Source: Yersinia intermedia (GTDB lineage Bacteria; Pseudomonadota; Gammaproteobacteria; Enterobacterales; Enterobacteriaceae). Taken from it: 64,000 nucleotides of DNA. Below, one piece after another: positions 36,358-47,052 of this stretch. The stretch covers positions 1,612,001-1,676,000 of the forward strand of contig NZ_LR134116.1 of NCBI RefSeq assembly GCF_900635455.1, written 5' to 3'. Both the position numbers and the translations under genes were made by a program. The notes beneath the pieces are model-generated. The model was not told the DNA's origin. It saw nothing but the letters and a program-made list of their open reading frames with translations, and made no database searches. Numbering within the stretch: the stretch's first letter is position 1; each line of letters begins with the position of its first letter.

Positions 36358-37347
36358 ATGGCAAAGAAAAACCCCTATTATGATGCCAGTAAGCCACACC
36401 ACACTGAGTTTGGATTCCAGAACCTGGAGCCGGCGGCTCATCATCCACAAGATTTGAAGCGTTGGCGCGAAGAACGAAAACGGCAGTCGCTCCCAAAACC
36501 GCCACAGCAAGGATATGCGCAGTTTGTCACTGACTGGTGGCAAGCGGCTGATTTTAGCGGGCAGCAAGATGCACTGTGGTGGCTAGGCCATGCGTCATTG
36601 TTATTGCGGGTCAGTGGGAAAACTGTTTTGTTTGATCCGGTACTCTCTGGCCGCGCTTCTCCGCTTAATTTTTACGGGCCAGCACGGAAAACACCTGTAC
36701 CTGCCAGCGTAAAGGAATTACCCCATATAGATGTGGTGGTGATTTCTCACAACCATTACGACCACTTGGATGTGACAACGATCAGCCAATTATTGCGCCG
36801 CTTCCCTGAGGCGATTTTTCTGGCGCCGTTAGGGTTGAAAAGTTGGTTACGGCAACATGGTGCTCGCCATGTTCATGAACTGGATTGGTGGGATAAACAC
36901 CTCGCGGCTGAATTTGAGTTTCATTGCGTCCCCGCACGACATTGGAGTATGCGTACACCTTGGAATCGCAATCAAAGCTTGTGGTCTGGTTGGGTGGTCA
37001 AACGTAATGATATTAACTTCTACTTCACCGGTGATACGGGTTATTGCCAACAATTGCTGACCATTGGCGCTAGGTTAGGGCCATTCAATTATGCCGCCTT
37101 GCCCATTGGTGCTTATGCTCCACGCTGGTTTATGCAGGCGCAACATATGGATCCACAGCAGTCGGTGCAGTTATTTAAACAATTACAACAGCCTAAGACG
37201 GTTCCTATTCATTGGGGGGTGTTTGAACTGGCCGATGAATCACTGGATGAACCACCACAGCAACTCAAGCTGGCATTAACTGAGGCGGGAGTGGAACACG
37301 ATAATTTTACACCGATTAAAATTGGTGCGCGAATATTGCTGGGGTAG
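36358..37347 (+). CDS. Metallo-beta-lactamase-fold hydrolase (NAPE-PLD/RomA-like)
   Basis: 329-aa zinc hydrolase of the beta-lactamase-like superfamily, group related to N-acylphosphatidylethanolamine phospholipase D and RomA. The metal motif HxHxDH is in VISHNHYDHLD near 131-141; other ligands are in VPARHWSMRTP, YFTGDTGYC and PIHWGVF. WLGHASLLLRVSGKTVLFDPV near 75-95 is the family's N-terminal block. The start at 36358 has GAAGGAT upstream; the in-frame ATG at 36319 is less likely. There is no signal peptide. The substrate is unknown. A hairpin ends the transcript. Confidence 0.82.
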   Translation: MAKKNPYYDASKPHHTEFGFQNLEPAAHHPQDLKRWREERKRQSLPKPPQQGYAQFVTDWWQAADFSGQQDALWWLGHASLLLRVSGKTVLFDPVLSGRASPLNFYGPARKTPVPASVKELPHIDVVVISHNHYDHLDVTTISQLLRRFPEAIFLAPLGLKSWLRQHGARHVHELDWWDKHLAAEFEFHCVPARHWSMRTPWNRNQSLWSGWVVKRNDINFYFTGDTGYCQQLLTIGARLGPFNYAALPIGAYAPRWFMQAQHMDPQQSVQLFKQLQQPKTVPIHWGVFELADESLDEPPQQLKLALTEAGVEHDNFTPIKIGARILLG

Positions 37348-37350
37348 GAG

Positions 37351-37384
37351 AGTTTCAGCGAGTTACTTTCAACCCGCTGAAACT
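37351..37384 (+). terminator. Transcript-end hairpin after the metallo-hydrolase gene
   Basis: AGTTTCAGCG pairs with CGCTGAAACT (10 bp) across a 14-base loop. There is no T-tract, so it may serve both convergent genes imperfectly. Confidence 0.5.
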
Positions 37385-37419
37385 AAATGCTATTTGTTAG
37401 ATGTGTAACAACTATCGAA

Positions 37420-39207
37420 CTAGATCCTAAATTGATTCACCGCGCTGGTTAAATCAGTGGCTTGAGCTTGCAACGCTGCAGAGGCTGCGGTGGATTCCTG
37501 CACTAATGCGGCATTTTGTTGCACCATGGTGTCCAATTGTGCAACCGCACTATTTATTTCGTGAATGCCGCGCATTTGTTCGTCTGCTGCGTTAGTGATT
37601 TCCGACATTATGGTGGTGACATCCGATACGCTGCTGACAATTTCGGTCATGGTATTACTGGCTTGGCGTACCTGACCAGAGCCAGACGCCACACTGCTAA
37701 CTGTCGATTCGATCAGCGTTTTGATCTCTTTCGCTGCTTGTGCACTGCGTTGTGCCAATGTACGAACTTCCCCTGCGACTACCGCAAAACCACGGCCTTG
37801 TTCACCGGCTCGTGCTGCTTCTACTGCGGCGTTAAGTGCCAGGATATTGGTTTGGAAGGCAATACCGTCGATCACACTGGTGATATCGCCGATTTTGCCT
37901 GATGCAGCTTCAATCGATTCCATTGTGGTGATGACTTTAGCAATTACGTCGCCACCACGTGAGGCATCACTAGCTGCCGACAGTACCGCAGTATTAGCCT
38001 GCCGTGCCGCGCTGGCGGAATGTGCTACCGTCGCCGAGATTTGTTCCAATGCGGCTGAGGTTTGCTGCAAACTTGCGGCCGCGGACTCTGTTCGGCCAGA
38101 CAAATCCTGATTGCCTGCCGCTATCTCATTGGCAGCAATTCGCACTGATTCGCTGGTATCACGGATTTGCGCCATGACGACACTCAGTTTGTCGGCAAAA
38201 TTGTTGAATGAAAGGGCAATTTTTGCCACCTCATCATTGCCTTCTACTGGCAGCCGCTGAGTTAAGTCTTCCGAACCAGAACTGATAGCATCCATGGCTT
38301 TATGTACATGGGTCAGCGGTGCCAAAGCACGTTTGGTAATGAGGCTAATGATAACAACAGCAATTAAAATAATGATTATCAGCGTTACCAGCGATGTAGT
38401 CAGTAATGACCGCATACCAGTAGTGGCCTGAGCTTTGTCCAGTGCGACAACAGTAAACCATTGAGTCCCTGGTACTGGCTGGGCCAGCAGCAATTTGCTG
38501 TTGTCGCCAATATTGGCCGCGACAGGCTCAGTTGAGGTTAACAGTGTTTTGAGGTCCAGTGTCGGTGCAATATCGCTCAGTGGCTTAAGGGTTAGCTTGG
38601 CATCTTGATGAGCGATAATAGTGCCATCAGCATCAATTAACATACCAAAACTGTCTTCAGTCGGATGGATGGATTTCACGTTTGCAATAACGCTGTCCAT
38701 GGTGACATCAGCAGCCAATACCCCTTTAACGCTGCCGTCCTGAATAATCGGCAATGCGAAAGTTACCACTAGCTGATTGGTTCCAGCATCAATATAGGGT
38801 GGGGTGACCATGGGTTTACCCGCTTTAACCGCTTGTAGATACCACGGCCGGCCAGTGGGGTCGTAGCCAGCGGGAATGCCATCTGGATTGGAGAAAATAG
38901 CGGTTTTGTTGGCGTAACCGATATAAACGTTAATGAAGTTACCGGCGGCCGCAACTTGTCGCAGTGCCGCTATCGGGTCAGCCGCCAGTGCGCTGTCTTT
39001 TAGTGACACAATCATTTGTGTTTTAGAGGCAACCCAATCGGCGATTCCAACACCATGGCTGGCGGTGACGGCGGTCAGGGTGTTATCTATCGCACTATTG
39101 TTATATTTGTTGGCAACCGAGTAGTTAAAATAGGTGTTAATGGCCAGGGAGCCTGCCACGATGATGATACAGGCAGCCAAGATACGTGAACGAATGGAAT
39201 CAAGCAT
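37420..39207 (-). CDS. Methyl-accepting chemotaxis protein with Cache sensor domain
   Basis: 595-aa chemoreceptor. Start at 39207 with AGGAC upstream. Order: transmembrane segment (about 8-30), periplasmic dCache-like sensor domain (about 35-275; [30 protein letters not shown] is typical), second transmembrane segment (about 280-305), HAMP, then the signalling hairpin with [20 protein letters not shown] near 455-475. A sigma-28-type promoter lies directly upstream, linking it to the flagellar regulon. No pentapeptide for CheR docking is seen at the C-terminus (SAVNQFRI). The ligand is unknown; Cache receptors often sense amino acids or organic acids. Confidence 0.93.
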   Translation of the reverse strand: MLDSIRSRILAACIIIVAGSLAINTYFNYSVANKYNNSAIDNTLTAVTASHGVGIADWVASKTQMIVSLKDSALAADPIAALRQVAAAGNFINVYIGYANKTAIFSNPDGIPAGYDPTGRPWYLQAVKAGKPMVTPPYIDAGTNQLVVTFALPIIQDGSVKGVLAADVTMDSVIANVKSIHPTEDSFGMLIDADGTIIAHQDAKLTLKPLSDIAPTLDLKTLLTSTEPVAANIGDNSKLLLAQPVPGTQWFTVVALDKAQATTGMRSLLTTSLVTLIIIILIAVVIISLITKRALAPLTHVHKAMDAISSGSEDLTQRLPVEGNDEVAKIALSFNNFADKLSVVMAQIRDTSESVRIAANEIAAGNQDLSGRTESAAASLQQTSAALEQISATVAHSASAARQANTAVLSAASDASRGGDVIAKVITTMESIEAASGKIGDITSVIDGIAFQTNILALNAAVEAARAGEQGRGFAVVAGEVRTLAQRSAQAAKEIKTLIESTVSSVASGSGQVRQASNTMTEIVSSVSDVTTIMSEITNAADEQMRGIHEINSAVAQLDTMVQQNAALVQESTAASAALQAQATDLTSAVNQFRI

Positions 39208-39539
39208 AGAGCGTCCTAAATAAGAGGGATGGCATGATCCAAGTAACGGCTTGGCAGAGATAAACTTGAGCTGAGTCACAGTAACAAACTGTAATTAATA
39301 CGCCATTGTTAATACTTCTTTATGTAATAGTGACAAGGTGAGGGGATTTTATTGGCATCTATATCCAATAAAAACATAAACTTGATTATTCATTGCCACT
39401 TAATTTGGAGGCAATAATTCAAATAAAGTTGAAAAAAATAGTGGTATTAAAAGTGTAAAATTAGCATCAATGCGAGTAAAACAGCAGTTCACAGGCCGCA
39501 TTGATGCTGAAGTATTGCAATAACAAGACCATTACCAGG
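39208..39539. other. Spacer between chemoreceptor promoter and omptin gene (about 0.33 kb)
   Basis: Holds the sigma-28-type promoter of the chemoreceptor at its left end. The rest is AT-rich with no gene. No strong terminator for the omptin gene is visible. Confidence 0.45.
39243..39269 (-). promoter_or_regulatory. Sigma-28 (FliA)-type promoter of the chemoreceptor gene
   Basis: On the minus strand TCAAGTTT, 11 bases, GCCGTTAC; the enterobacterial sigma-28 consensus is TAAAGTTT-N11-GCCGATAA. Seven of eight and six of eight positions match, and the spacing is exact. It ends 36 bases before the ATG. Confidence 0.72.
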
Positions 39540-40484
39540 TTAAAATTTATACTGTAAACCTATGGCGATGGTCTGATTTTGGTGAGCAATACCGGCGCTA
39601 TTAGCTGCATTTGCTAAAACACCTGCACCAGAATCGATTATTTGTGTATCTCCCTTTCCTTCGGCGTGCCTGTTCCAAGACGCTTCCACAAATAATTTGG
39701 TGTTATCGGTCACGTAGTAACCCACATCAACCACTACCGCGTAATAGCGAGAACCTTTGCTGCTGTCTTTAAATGAAAGTTGGCGTAAATAGTGTTCATC
39801 ATTACCATAGGCATTTACCCAACGGCTGTATTTCAGCAAAGTATTAAACTCAAATTTTTGGTAATGATAGCGACTGACTAAGCCAAGATAGGACATTTCA
39901 AATTTTTGTTTATAACCAATGCCGGTAACACTATCAGATGCTGTAAATAGGTTATTGCCATTATTGTAATTATAGTTTCCACCATAAGAGGTCCAACTAT
40001 TGTTATTGCGCTGATAACCGCCCATCAGACCAATACGGTAATTTTTTTGTTTTAAAAACCAAAATTTCGTATTAAGATCGATTTCATTAGCATAATTCAA
40101 ATGGGTTTTTTCATGATGAGACCAATCAGTCCACTTAGATTGCCCTGGCATCGTCCAATCATAATCATCCATGACCCCAGTGCCGGAGGATAATGTGGAC
40201 CATCCTCGTGCGGTTAATGTTAACCGTGATAACAGATCCCACGATATATCTACTTTTACAATAGGTATATTTTCTGCTTTCCAGTCTATCTGACTTAGCT
40301 TGTGGCCATTATATTCGGGCTGATAAACAAACTCTTGCGATTCTGCATTCAATAATCCCAATGAGGTGCTAATAGCCAGATCCTCTGTTACATCCGAGTT
40401 ATAGCTGGCTACTGCCGTATGGCAGGTGATAATCAGCGGTAATACAGAAAGACTTCTCTTTACCCATCTATTCTTTTCCATCAT
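39540..40484 (-). CDS. Omptin family outer-membrane protease (Pla/OmpT-like)
   Basis: 314-aa omptin, a ten-stranded outer-membrane beta-barrel protease. A signal peptide ends near residue 26 (CHTAVA/SYN). Catalytic landmarks are conserved: the Asp pair region MDDYDW (105-110) and Asp229-Glu-His231 (GNDEHYLRQL), matching the DxD and D-x-H of OmpT/Pla. Long stretches parallel Pla (RGWSTLSSGTGVMDDYDW, GSRYYAVVVDVGYYVTDN, LQYKF at the end), closer to Pla than to OmpT. It is predicted active, cleaving after basic residues and depending on LPS. The gene lies next to prophage remnants. The Yersinia chromosomal omptin YcoA is a possible orthologue. Confidence 0.93.
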   Translation of the reverse strand: MMEKNRWVKRSLSVLPLIITCHTAVASYNSDVTEDLAISTSLGLLNAESQEFVYQPEYNGHKLSQIDWKAENIPIVKVDISWDLLSRLTLTARGWSTLSSGTGVMDDYDWTMPGQSKWTDWSHHEKTHLNYANEIDLNTKFWFLKQKNYRIGLMGGYQRNNNSWTSYGGNYNYNNGNNLFTASDSVTGIGYKQKFEMSYLGLVSRYHYQKFEFNTLLKYSRWVNAYGNDEHYLRQLSFKDSSKGSRYYAVVVDVGYYVTDNTKLFVEASWNRHAEGKGDTQIIDSGAGVLANAANSAGIAHQNQTIAIGLQYKF

Positions 40485-40623
40485 TAACCTTTAATTTTGT
40501 TAAAAATCGATGGTAAAAGTTAACATTGATGGGAGATTAAATTTTTAAATTAAAGATTAAAAGAAAATTAAAAGGATTAAACGATGACTTAATAATGAAC
40601 CAAGATGACGCATTAATATGAGC

Positions 40624-40643
40624 CGGGCCTGATTACCCGGCTA
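40624..40643 (-). terminator. Hairpin after the dinI-like gene
   Basis: AGCCGGG and CCCGGCT pair across a six-base loop, nine bases beyond the dinI-like stop. A similar CCGGGC..GCCCGG hairpin recurs at 41708 and 49942 in prophage debris. Confidence 0.55.
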
Positions 40644-40651
40644 AATCGTTT

Positions 40652-40894
40652 TCAAAACTCATTAACCAGCCATTCATCGGCCTCATCAAACATTTCTTCA
40701 ACTAACCGGTTCAGTACTGATTTTTCTTGTTTATTAGCATCTGTGTTGATGCCATTGGCTTGCATTGGTTTAACCTTAACTTCAGCATCAGGAAACACCC
40801 GATGCACGCGCTTGGTTAACTCTGCCTTAATCATTTCAGCGGCGTTGGGCAGGCCGGCGACATTCCGTTTGTCATAAATCAATTCAACACGCAT
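40652..40894 (-). CDS. DinI-like SOS-response protein
   Basis: 80-aa protein of the DinI/MsgA family, which modulates RecA filaments in the SOS response. Family features: N-terminal MRVELIYDKRN strand, central HRVFPDAEVKVKPMQANG, and C-terminal helix VLNRLVEEMFDEADEWLVNE. The start at 40894 is placed at MRVELIY; an open frame continues upstream through the LexA box and cannot be coding. A near-perfect LexA box 22 bases upstream confirms SOS control. It lies among prophage remnants, as do many DinI paralogues, so it is probably phage-derived. Confidence 0.88.
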   Translation of the reverse strand: MRVELIYDKRNVAGLPNAAEMIKAELTKRVHRVFPDAEVKVKPMQANGINTDANKQEKSVLNRLVEEMFDEADEWLVNEF

Positions 40895-40916
40895 GACTTT
40901 TTCCTGAATGAATGGA

Positions 40917-40936
40917 TACTGTGTTAATATACAGTA
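40917..40936. promoter_or_regulatory. LexA (SOS) box
   Basis: TACTGTGTTAATATACAGTA, compared with the consensus TACTG-TATATATATA-CAGTA: both half-sites are perfect. It is 22 bases upstream of the dinI-like ATG. Confidence 0.93.
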
Positions 40937-41009
40937 TTGGTGGGCGCCAGACAACGCCGTTTTACACGCTTTGAAGCGGAAAAATAACATTTACTGGTTT
41001 TTTAATGCA

Positions 41010-41062
41010 AATAAAATAACCGCAGGTGATTAAAGATGGAAATCACTGGCGGTTATTTTTTG
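41010..41062. terminator. Bidirectional terminator-like hairpin
   Basis: AATAACCGC and GCGGTTATT (plus AGTGATT-type inner pairing) form a long stem flanked by A- and T-rich tails on both sides (AAAATAACC..GGTTATTTTTT). It separates the dinI-like gene from the repressor fragment. Confidence 0.65.
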
Positions 41063-41143
41063 TGTGGATGTTTATCTGGTTGTTTATACAAGTGATTTAT
41101 ATTTTCCAACCGCAGTCGGGTATCGGTATTTATCAAGGTGGGA

Positions 41144-41347
41144 CTAATTTATTTCCAGCCAACGAGCATCAACCACCACACCCAGTATCTTACAGTTACC
41201 ATTGAGTTCGATTAATCGGTAGGAGGGATTCAATGGTTTCAAATACTTAACGCCAGCATCAACAATGAATTTCTTAAATGTTGCTTCGTTATCGTCAGTC
41301 AGTGGAAGGCAACGGTGGATTAACCCTGGTGCTCCCTGCGTGGTCAA
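41144..41347 (-). pseudogene. C-terminal fragment of a prophage (lambdoid/P22 C2-like) repressor
   Basis: The last 50 residues (DDNEATFKKFIVDAGVKYLK, then PLNPSYRLIELNG, ILGVVVDARW) are the end of the S24 peptidase domain of phage XRE-type repressors (consensus ATFKKLV..YLKPLNP..IEING..IIGVVVDA). The DNA-binding half and most of the protease domain are missing; upstream sequence in other frames (41348-41690) is not recognisable as repressor. It is therefore a truncated remnant. Confidence 0.75.
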
Positions 41348-41884
41348 GTTGGATAATGACGCCGTGTTAAACGGCTATATTGACCGTCGGGATTGCGCCA
41401 TTGCGGTCACAACGCACCAAGTCAGTGCCTCGGGGCGTGGTAAGTGCCAGGATCTGGTGGATTGCTCCGCTGAGTCGACAAACAGCGTGATTAGCCAGTC
41501 CACGGTGTTGCAGATTGCGCAAAAGCTGTCCGAACCCAACGCACCGAGCTAACAGCAATTCGCTCCGATTATCGTGCATGGCCAACAAGGGATAACTGGC
41601 CATTGATCGATTTACCTGAACTGCCACAATGGCTTTTAATTGAAGCGGTCAATCAAGGTTATCGAGTACCTGATTGGCCGGTCGTAAAATAGTGCCAGTG
41701 CGCGAAGCCGGGCTTAATAGCCCGGTCTATTCATATTGGCTCTACTGAGTAACAGCTATGAGTTCAGTTCGCAGCCACAACTGGCTCGTTAGTGACCCCA
41801 TTTCATGTTAAATTCGCTATCTTGGGCCATTGCGTTGCATAAGTGCCTTGGTTACAGGTGGCTAACGGGAATCTAGGTATCAGT
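41348..41884. other. Prophage debris and promoter region of the RpiR-type gene (about 0.54 kb)
   Basis: Open frames on both strands are short and mutually overlapping. A plus-strand C-terminus (DLPELPQWLLIEAVNQGYRV, ending at 41692) followed by the hairpin at 41708-41725 looks like the end of a former phage gene that I cannot name. From about 41740 the sequence is the upstream region of the RpiR-type regulator. Confidence 0.4.
41708..41725 (+). repeat. Phage-associated terminator hairpin, copy 1
   Basis: CCGGGC TTAATA GCCCGG followed by TCTAT. The same hairpin recurs at 49942-49959 (CCGGGC TTAATG GCCCGG TCTAT) and, degenerate, at 48321-48337 behind the tail-fibre-assembly fragment. It marks ends of phage gene blocks. 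Confidence 0.6.
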
Positions 41885-42625
41885 ATGTTTACATATAAAG
41901 AAATATCAGCGCTGAACGAACTGGAATTGATCGTTTATAATTACATCATAAAAAATACTGACAAAGTGATGTATATGACCATCAGAGAACTGGCTGATGC
42001 AGCGGGTGTTTCTACTACCACGGTTTTACGATTCTGCAAAAAAATGAATTGTGATGGCTATTCTGAATTCCGGGTGCGGTTTAAATTATATGTAGAGCAT
42101 GACGAAAAACCACCGGTTAGTTTTGGTATTAGTGAGATAATTAGCTATTTTAAAAGTATTAATAATAGCGAGTTTGATGATTTATTGGATACGGTTGCAG
42201 CGCAAATAGCCGCCACGCCCCGAATTATCTTTGTGGGTATAGGAACATCTGGGGCATTAGGGAAATACAGCGCGCGTTTCTTCTCGAATATCGGTAAGTT
42301 CAGTACTTATATTGACGATCCTTACTATCCTATTAACAGCGATATGTATCAGGATGCCATTGCCATCATGTTCTCCGTATCGGGCGAGACGGAAGAGATT
42401 ATTCGAATTGCCAATCAGTTCAGCTTACATAACTGCAAAATAATTAGTCTAACAAATAGTGATAATTCAACACTTGCCAAAATGGCTGACCTTAATATCT
42501 CCTATCATATGCCCCCTATTGTATTGGAAGGGAATTATAATATTACCACTCAAATCCCTGTATTATATATAATAGAAACCATTGGCAAAAAACTCCCGCA
42601 ACTAATTAATAAGAAAGCACCATAA
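41885..42625 (+). CDS. RpiR/MurR-family regulator of the beta-glucoside operon
   Basis: 246-aa regulator with an N-terminal HTH_6 domain (YMTIRELADAAGVSTTTVLR, about 33-52) and a C-terminal SIS sugar-phosphate-binding domain (IIFVGIGTSGALGKYSARFF near 116-135 and MFSVSGETEEI near 162-172). The ATG at 41885 is chosen; an open frame extends 14 codons upstream without a ribosome-binding site. It precedes the PTS permease and phospho-beta-glucosidase genes in the same direction, so it most likely controls them in response to a phosphorylated sugar. Confidence 0.88.
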   Translation: MFTYKEISALNELELIVYNYIIKNTDKVMYMTIRELADAAGVSTTTVLRFCKKMNCDGYSEFRVRFKLYVEHDEKPPVSFGISEIISYFKSINNSEFDDLLDTVAAQIAATPRIIFVGIGTSGALGKYSARFFSNIGKFSTYIDDPYYPINSDMYQDAIAIMFSVSGETEEIIRIANQFSLHNCKIISLTNSDNSTLAKMADLNISYHMPPIVLEGNYNITTQIPVLYIIETIGKKLPQLINKKAP

Positions 42626-42792
42626 AACACCGTGTTTTTTGAGTGTGACATATTCCAATTCACGGTTTTTGTTATATCGTGACTTCGCTTTTCTTTTTGC
42701 TAGAATCTAATCTCAATCGGCTACGAATATTAATAATAAGCCAATGACGTTCTGGTTATCTTAGGCTCAGTACCCGCGACAGGAGATTAATA

Positions 42793-44334
42793 ATGGCAAT
42801 AGATTACGTACTGACCGCTCAGGAAATTATCCAATATATTGGTGGTGATGGTAATGTGATTAACGTCACACATTGTGCGACCCGCTTACGGTTTATATTG
42901 AAAGACAATAAAATTGTCGATAAAGAACGCTTAAATCGTGTTAAAGGTGTCATCACCGTTATTGAAGCGGGTGGGCAAATGCAAGTGGTGATCGGTAATC
43001 ATGTCGGTGATGCTTATAAACATGTCATCAGCTTGATTAATATCGATGAAAGTACCCCGGTTGTCGCACCCAAGGTCGGTATTGTCAGCCGTTTGATGGA
43101 TATTATCTCCAGTATTTTCGCTCCATTCCTTTATCCGTTAGCCGCCTGCGGTATTTTACAAGGGATTATTTCATTTCTTGCCGCGATTGGCTGGATGGAT
43201 GCGGCGAGTGGCACCTACCGAATTCTGAATTTTGTTTCCTGGACTGGTTTTACCTTCCTGCCCGTGCTGGTGGCCTTTACCGCGGCCAAGAAATTCAATG
43301 TTAATCCTTTCACCGCGGTCATTACCGCTTGTGCACTGATCAGCCCTGATTATATGAATATGCTGACGGCCAATAAAATTACTACGCTGAATTCGGCCGA
43401 TCCAGCCGTTCAGCAGCTAATGCAAGAAGCACTGAATAATCCGCAAGTTGCCCATATTTTAAACACTATTGCGGGTATTCCCTTATCATCGCCAACCTTG
43501 GATTTCTTCGGTATTCCAGTGCAATACCTGAGTTATACCGCCTCGGTTATTCCGATCATTTTGATGGTATGGGCCATGTCTTACGTGCAGCGCTTCTTTG
43601 AGCGGATCCTGCCAATGGTGGTGCGCAATCTATTCACCCCAATGTTCTGTATTGCCATCATGGTGCCACTCACGTTATTGGTGTTCGGCCCGGTGGGTAA
43701 TCTGATCGGCGGTGCGATTGGTGGTGTTTATAACACGCTTTATAACCTTAGCCCGGCAGTGGCTGGGTTTATGGTCGGCGCTTTCTGGCAACCGCTGGTT
43801 ACACTGGGTGTGCATTGGGGGATCACGCCAGTTACCGTTGGTAACTACGCGACGCTGGGTTATGACACCTTTACTGGTCTGCAAGCTTCCGCCGTCTTTG
43901 CCATGGCGGGCACCATGTTTGGCGTTTACTTAAAAACCCGCAATAGTGAGATGAAGGGTATTTCACTGTCGGCAGGTATCACCGCGTTGTTCGGTATTAC
44001 CGAACCGGCAATTTATGGTGTGGCATTACGTCTAAAAAAACCGTTCTTATGCAGTTGTGCTGCGGGCGGAATCGGTGGTGCTATCGCAGGGGCGTCTAAT
44101 GCGGTGTCATGGAGTTACTGCTTACCGGGTATTGCGGTATTACCGGTCTTTTTCAAAGAGGGCCATATGGCGCAGTTCCTTGGTTTCTTGCTGTCGATCA
44201 CAGTAGCGTTCGTGTTGGGTACACTTTTCACTTGGTTGGTTGGGTTTACTGATGAACCTGAAAGTGTGCAACAGCAAAACAGTGCTAAAGCATCTGGCGC
44301 GCCGCTTGCTCAGGCGCAAATGAATCGGGGCTAA
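42793..44334 (+). CDS. PTS beta-glucoside permease, IIBC components
   Basis: 513-aa membrane permease of the glucose-beta-glucoside PTS family. The IIB domain comes first with the phosphorylatable Cys28 (INVTHCATRLRF), then the IIC domain from about 105 with around ten membrane segments and the GITEPAIYG motif near 397. There is no IIA domain, so a separate IIA-Glc (Crr) should phosphorylate it, as for AscF/ArbF-type permeases. AGGAG lies eight bases upstream of the ATG. It is followed by a GH1 enzyme. The sugar is probably an aryl-beta-glucoside or cellobiose. Confidence 0.92.
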   Translation: MAIDYVLTAQEIIQYIGGDGNVINVTHCATRLRFILKDNKIVDKERLNRVKGVITVIEAGGQMQVVIGNHVGDAYKHVISLINIDESTPVVAPKVGIVSRLMDIISSIFAPFLYPLAACGILQGIISFLAAIGWMDAASGTYRILNFVSWTGFTFLPVLVAFTAAKKFNVNPFTAVITACALISPDYMNMLTANKITTLNSADPAVQQLMQEALNNPQVAHILNTIAGIPLSSPTLDFFGIPVQYLSYTASVIPIILMVWAMSYVQRFFERILPMVVRNLFTPMFCIAIMVPLTLLVFGPVGNLIGGAIGGVYNTLYNLSPAVAGFMVGAFWQPLVTLGVHWGITPVTVGNYATLGYDTFTGLQASAVFAMAGTMFGVYLKTRNSEMKGISLSAGITALFGITEPAIYGVALRLKKPFLCSCAAGGIGGAIAGASNAVSWSYCLPGIAVLPVFFKEGHMAQFLGFLLSITVAFVLGTLFTWLVGFTDEPESVQQQNSAKASGAPLAQAQMNRG

Positions 44335-44358
44335 CCGCTTAACCGTTGAGGCGGTTAG
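44331..44358 (+). other. Intercistronic hairpin between permease and GH1 genes
   Basis: CTAACCGC pairs with GCGGTTAG across a 12-base loop and overlaps the permease stop codon. It may adjust expression of the downstream gene. Confidence 0.45.
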
Positions 44359-45855
<1,497 letters not shown>

Positions 45856-46156
45856 ACCCGCGATAATCCCGTAATGTTGGAAAGGCTGATTATAATTTTG
45901 GCCTTTCCATTAATTTCCCCTTGCCCAATTTTATCCCTCACCTCAGGCGTAATAAACGCAGTTTGTTACATTTCGTATTAATGAAAAATATGTTTAAAAT
46001 CAATTTGTTACTTTTTATTTATCGTGTCTGTAGGATATAGCTGACATATCCTTAAAAAAAGCTGGGTTATTCTCTTACCCTAAGCGATAACATCATGCTT
46101 TGCATGGGGATATTCGCCAGGGTTAATTCAGTTTTTTTGTGTAAAAAGGATTAGAA
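45856..46156. other. Intergenic region with a weak terminator (about 0.3 kb)
   Basis: GGAAAGGC (45879-45886) and GCCTTTCC (45901-45908) form a hairpin with a 14-base loop after the GH1 gene. The rest is the AT-rich upstream region of the carbonic anhydrase gene. Confidence 0.5.
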
Positions 46157-46891
46157 ATGAAAGGGCAGTTATTAGTTGTAGCGCTGTTGGCCGCTAGTTT
46201 TTCAGTCTGTGCGTCGGAACATGCACATTGGGGATATGAAGGTCAGGAAGATCCTGCACATTGGGGAAAGCTCTCACCGGATTTCTCTCTGTGCGAAACA
46301 GGTAAAAATCAGTCGCCAATTAATATTCATGGTGCATTGAAAACCCATCACGACCAACTGGAGTTGACGTTCCAACCAGGTAAACAGCAAATCGTGAATA
46401 ACGGCCATACGATTCAAGTTAATGTCAGTGCGGGCAATACCTTGAAATTGGACGGTGATACTTTCACATTGCAACAATTCCATTTCCATGCGCCAAGTGA
46501 AAACGAGATTGATGGCAAACAGTTCCCGTTAGAAGCCCATTTTGTTTATAAAGATAAAGATGGGGCACTGGCGGTGCTCGCACTCATGTTCCAAGAGGGG
46601 CAAGCCAATCCGCAACTGTCACAGGCATGGCAGCAAATGCCAACAGCCATTGATCAAATGGCAATATTAAATAAGCCTATTGATATTAACTCATTGTTAC
46701 CTAAACAATTTAATTTCTATCGGTTTAGTGGTTCACTGACCACACCACCTTGTTCTGAAGGTGTCAGTTGGATGGTGCTTGAGCAGCCTGTGAGCGCTTC
46801 TGCTGAACAAATTAATCAATTCCGCTCTGTAGTTCATCATACGAATAATCGCCCTGTACAGCCACTTAATGGCCGAGTCATTATCGATTAA
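46157..46891 (+). CDS. Periplasmic alpha-carbonic anhydrase
   Basis: 244-aa alpha-class carbonic anhydrase catalysing CO2 hydration. A signal peptide ends near residue 19-20 (SVCAS/EHAHWGY), so it is periplasmic. The zinc histidines are His109, His111 (QFHFHAPSENE) and His128 (LEAHFVY), and the SLTTPPCSEGVSW block near 196-208 is complete with the conserved disulphide Cys partner (Cys46). AAAAAGGA precedes the ATG. It is monocistronic with a hairpin terminator. Confidence 0.95.
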   Translation: MKGQLLVVALLAASFSVCASEHAHWGYEGQEDPAHWGKLSPDFSLCETGKNQSPINIHGALKTHHDQLELTFQPGKQQIVNNGHTIQVNVSAGNTLKLDGDTFTLQQFHFHAPSENEIDGKQFPLEAHFVYKDKDGALAVLALMFQEGQANPQLSQAWQQMPTAIDQMAILNKPIDINSLLPKQFNFYRFSGSLTTPPCSEGVSWMVLEQPVSASAEQINQFRSVVHHTNNRPVQPLNGRVIID

Positions 46892-46905
46892 AACTATGTA
46901 TGAGT

Positions 46906-46944
46906 CGCACTATCCTGTCTTCTGGCAGGTAGTGCGTGTAGTCT
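46906..46944 (+). terminator. Terminator of the carbonic anhydrase gene
   Basis: CGCACTA-TCCTG pairs with CAGG-TAGTGCG with one bulge; TCTTTTG follows seven bases later. Confidence 0.65.
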
Positions 46945-47052
46945 TTTGTTGTCTGGTTATTTCACTTGGTTATCGTGGAGCACTTAGATGAAAAGGGATA
47001 GCGGTACCTGAACGAATCTAATCGAGGATAAAAGCTACTGTCCCCAAAAAGC

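Noticed and set aside
37516..38110. Two overlapping plus-strand frames opposite the chemoreceptor
   Set aside because: Antisense to the conserved methyl-accepting signalling domain, whose repetitive Ala-rich codons keep other frames open.
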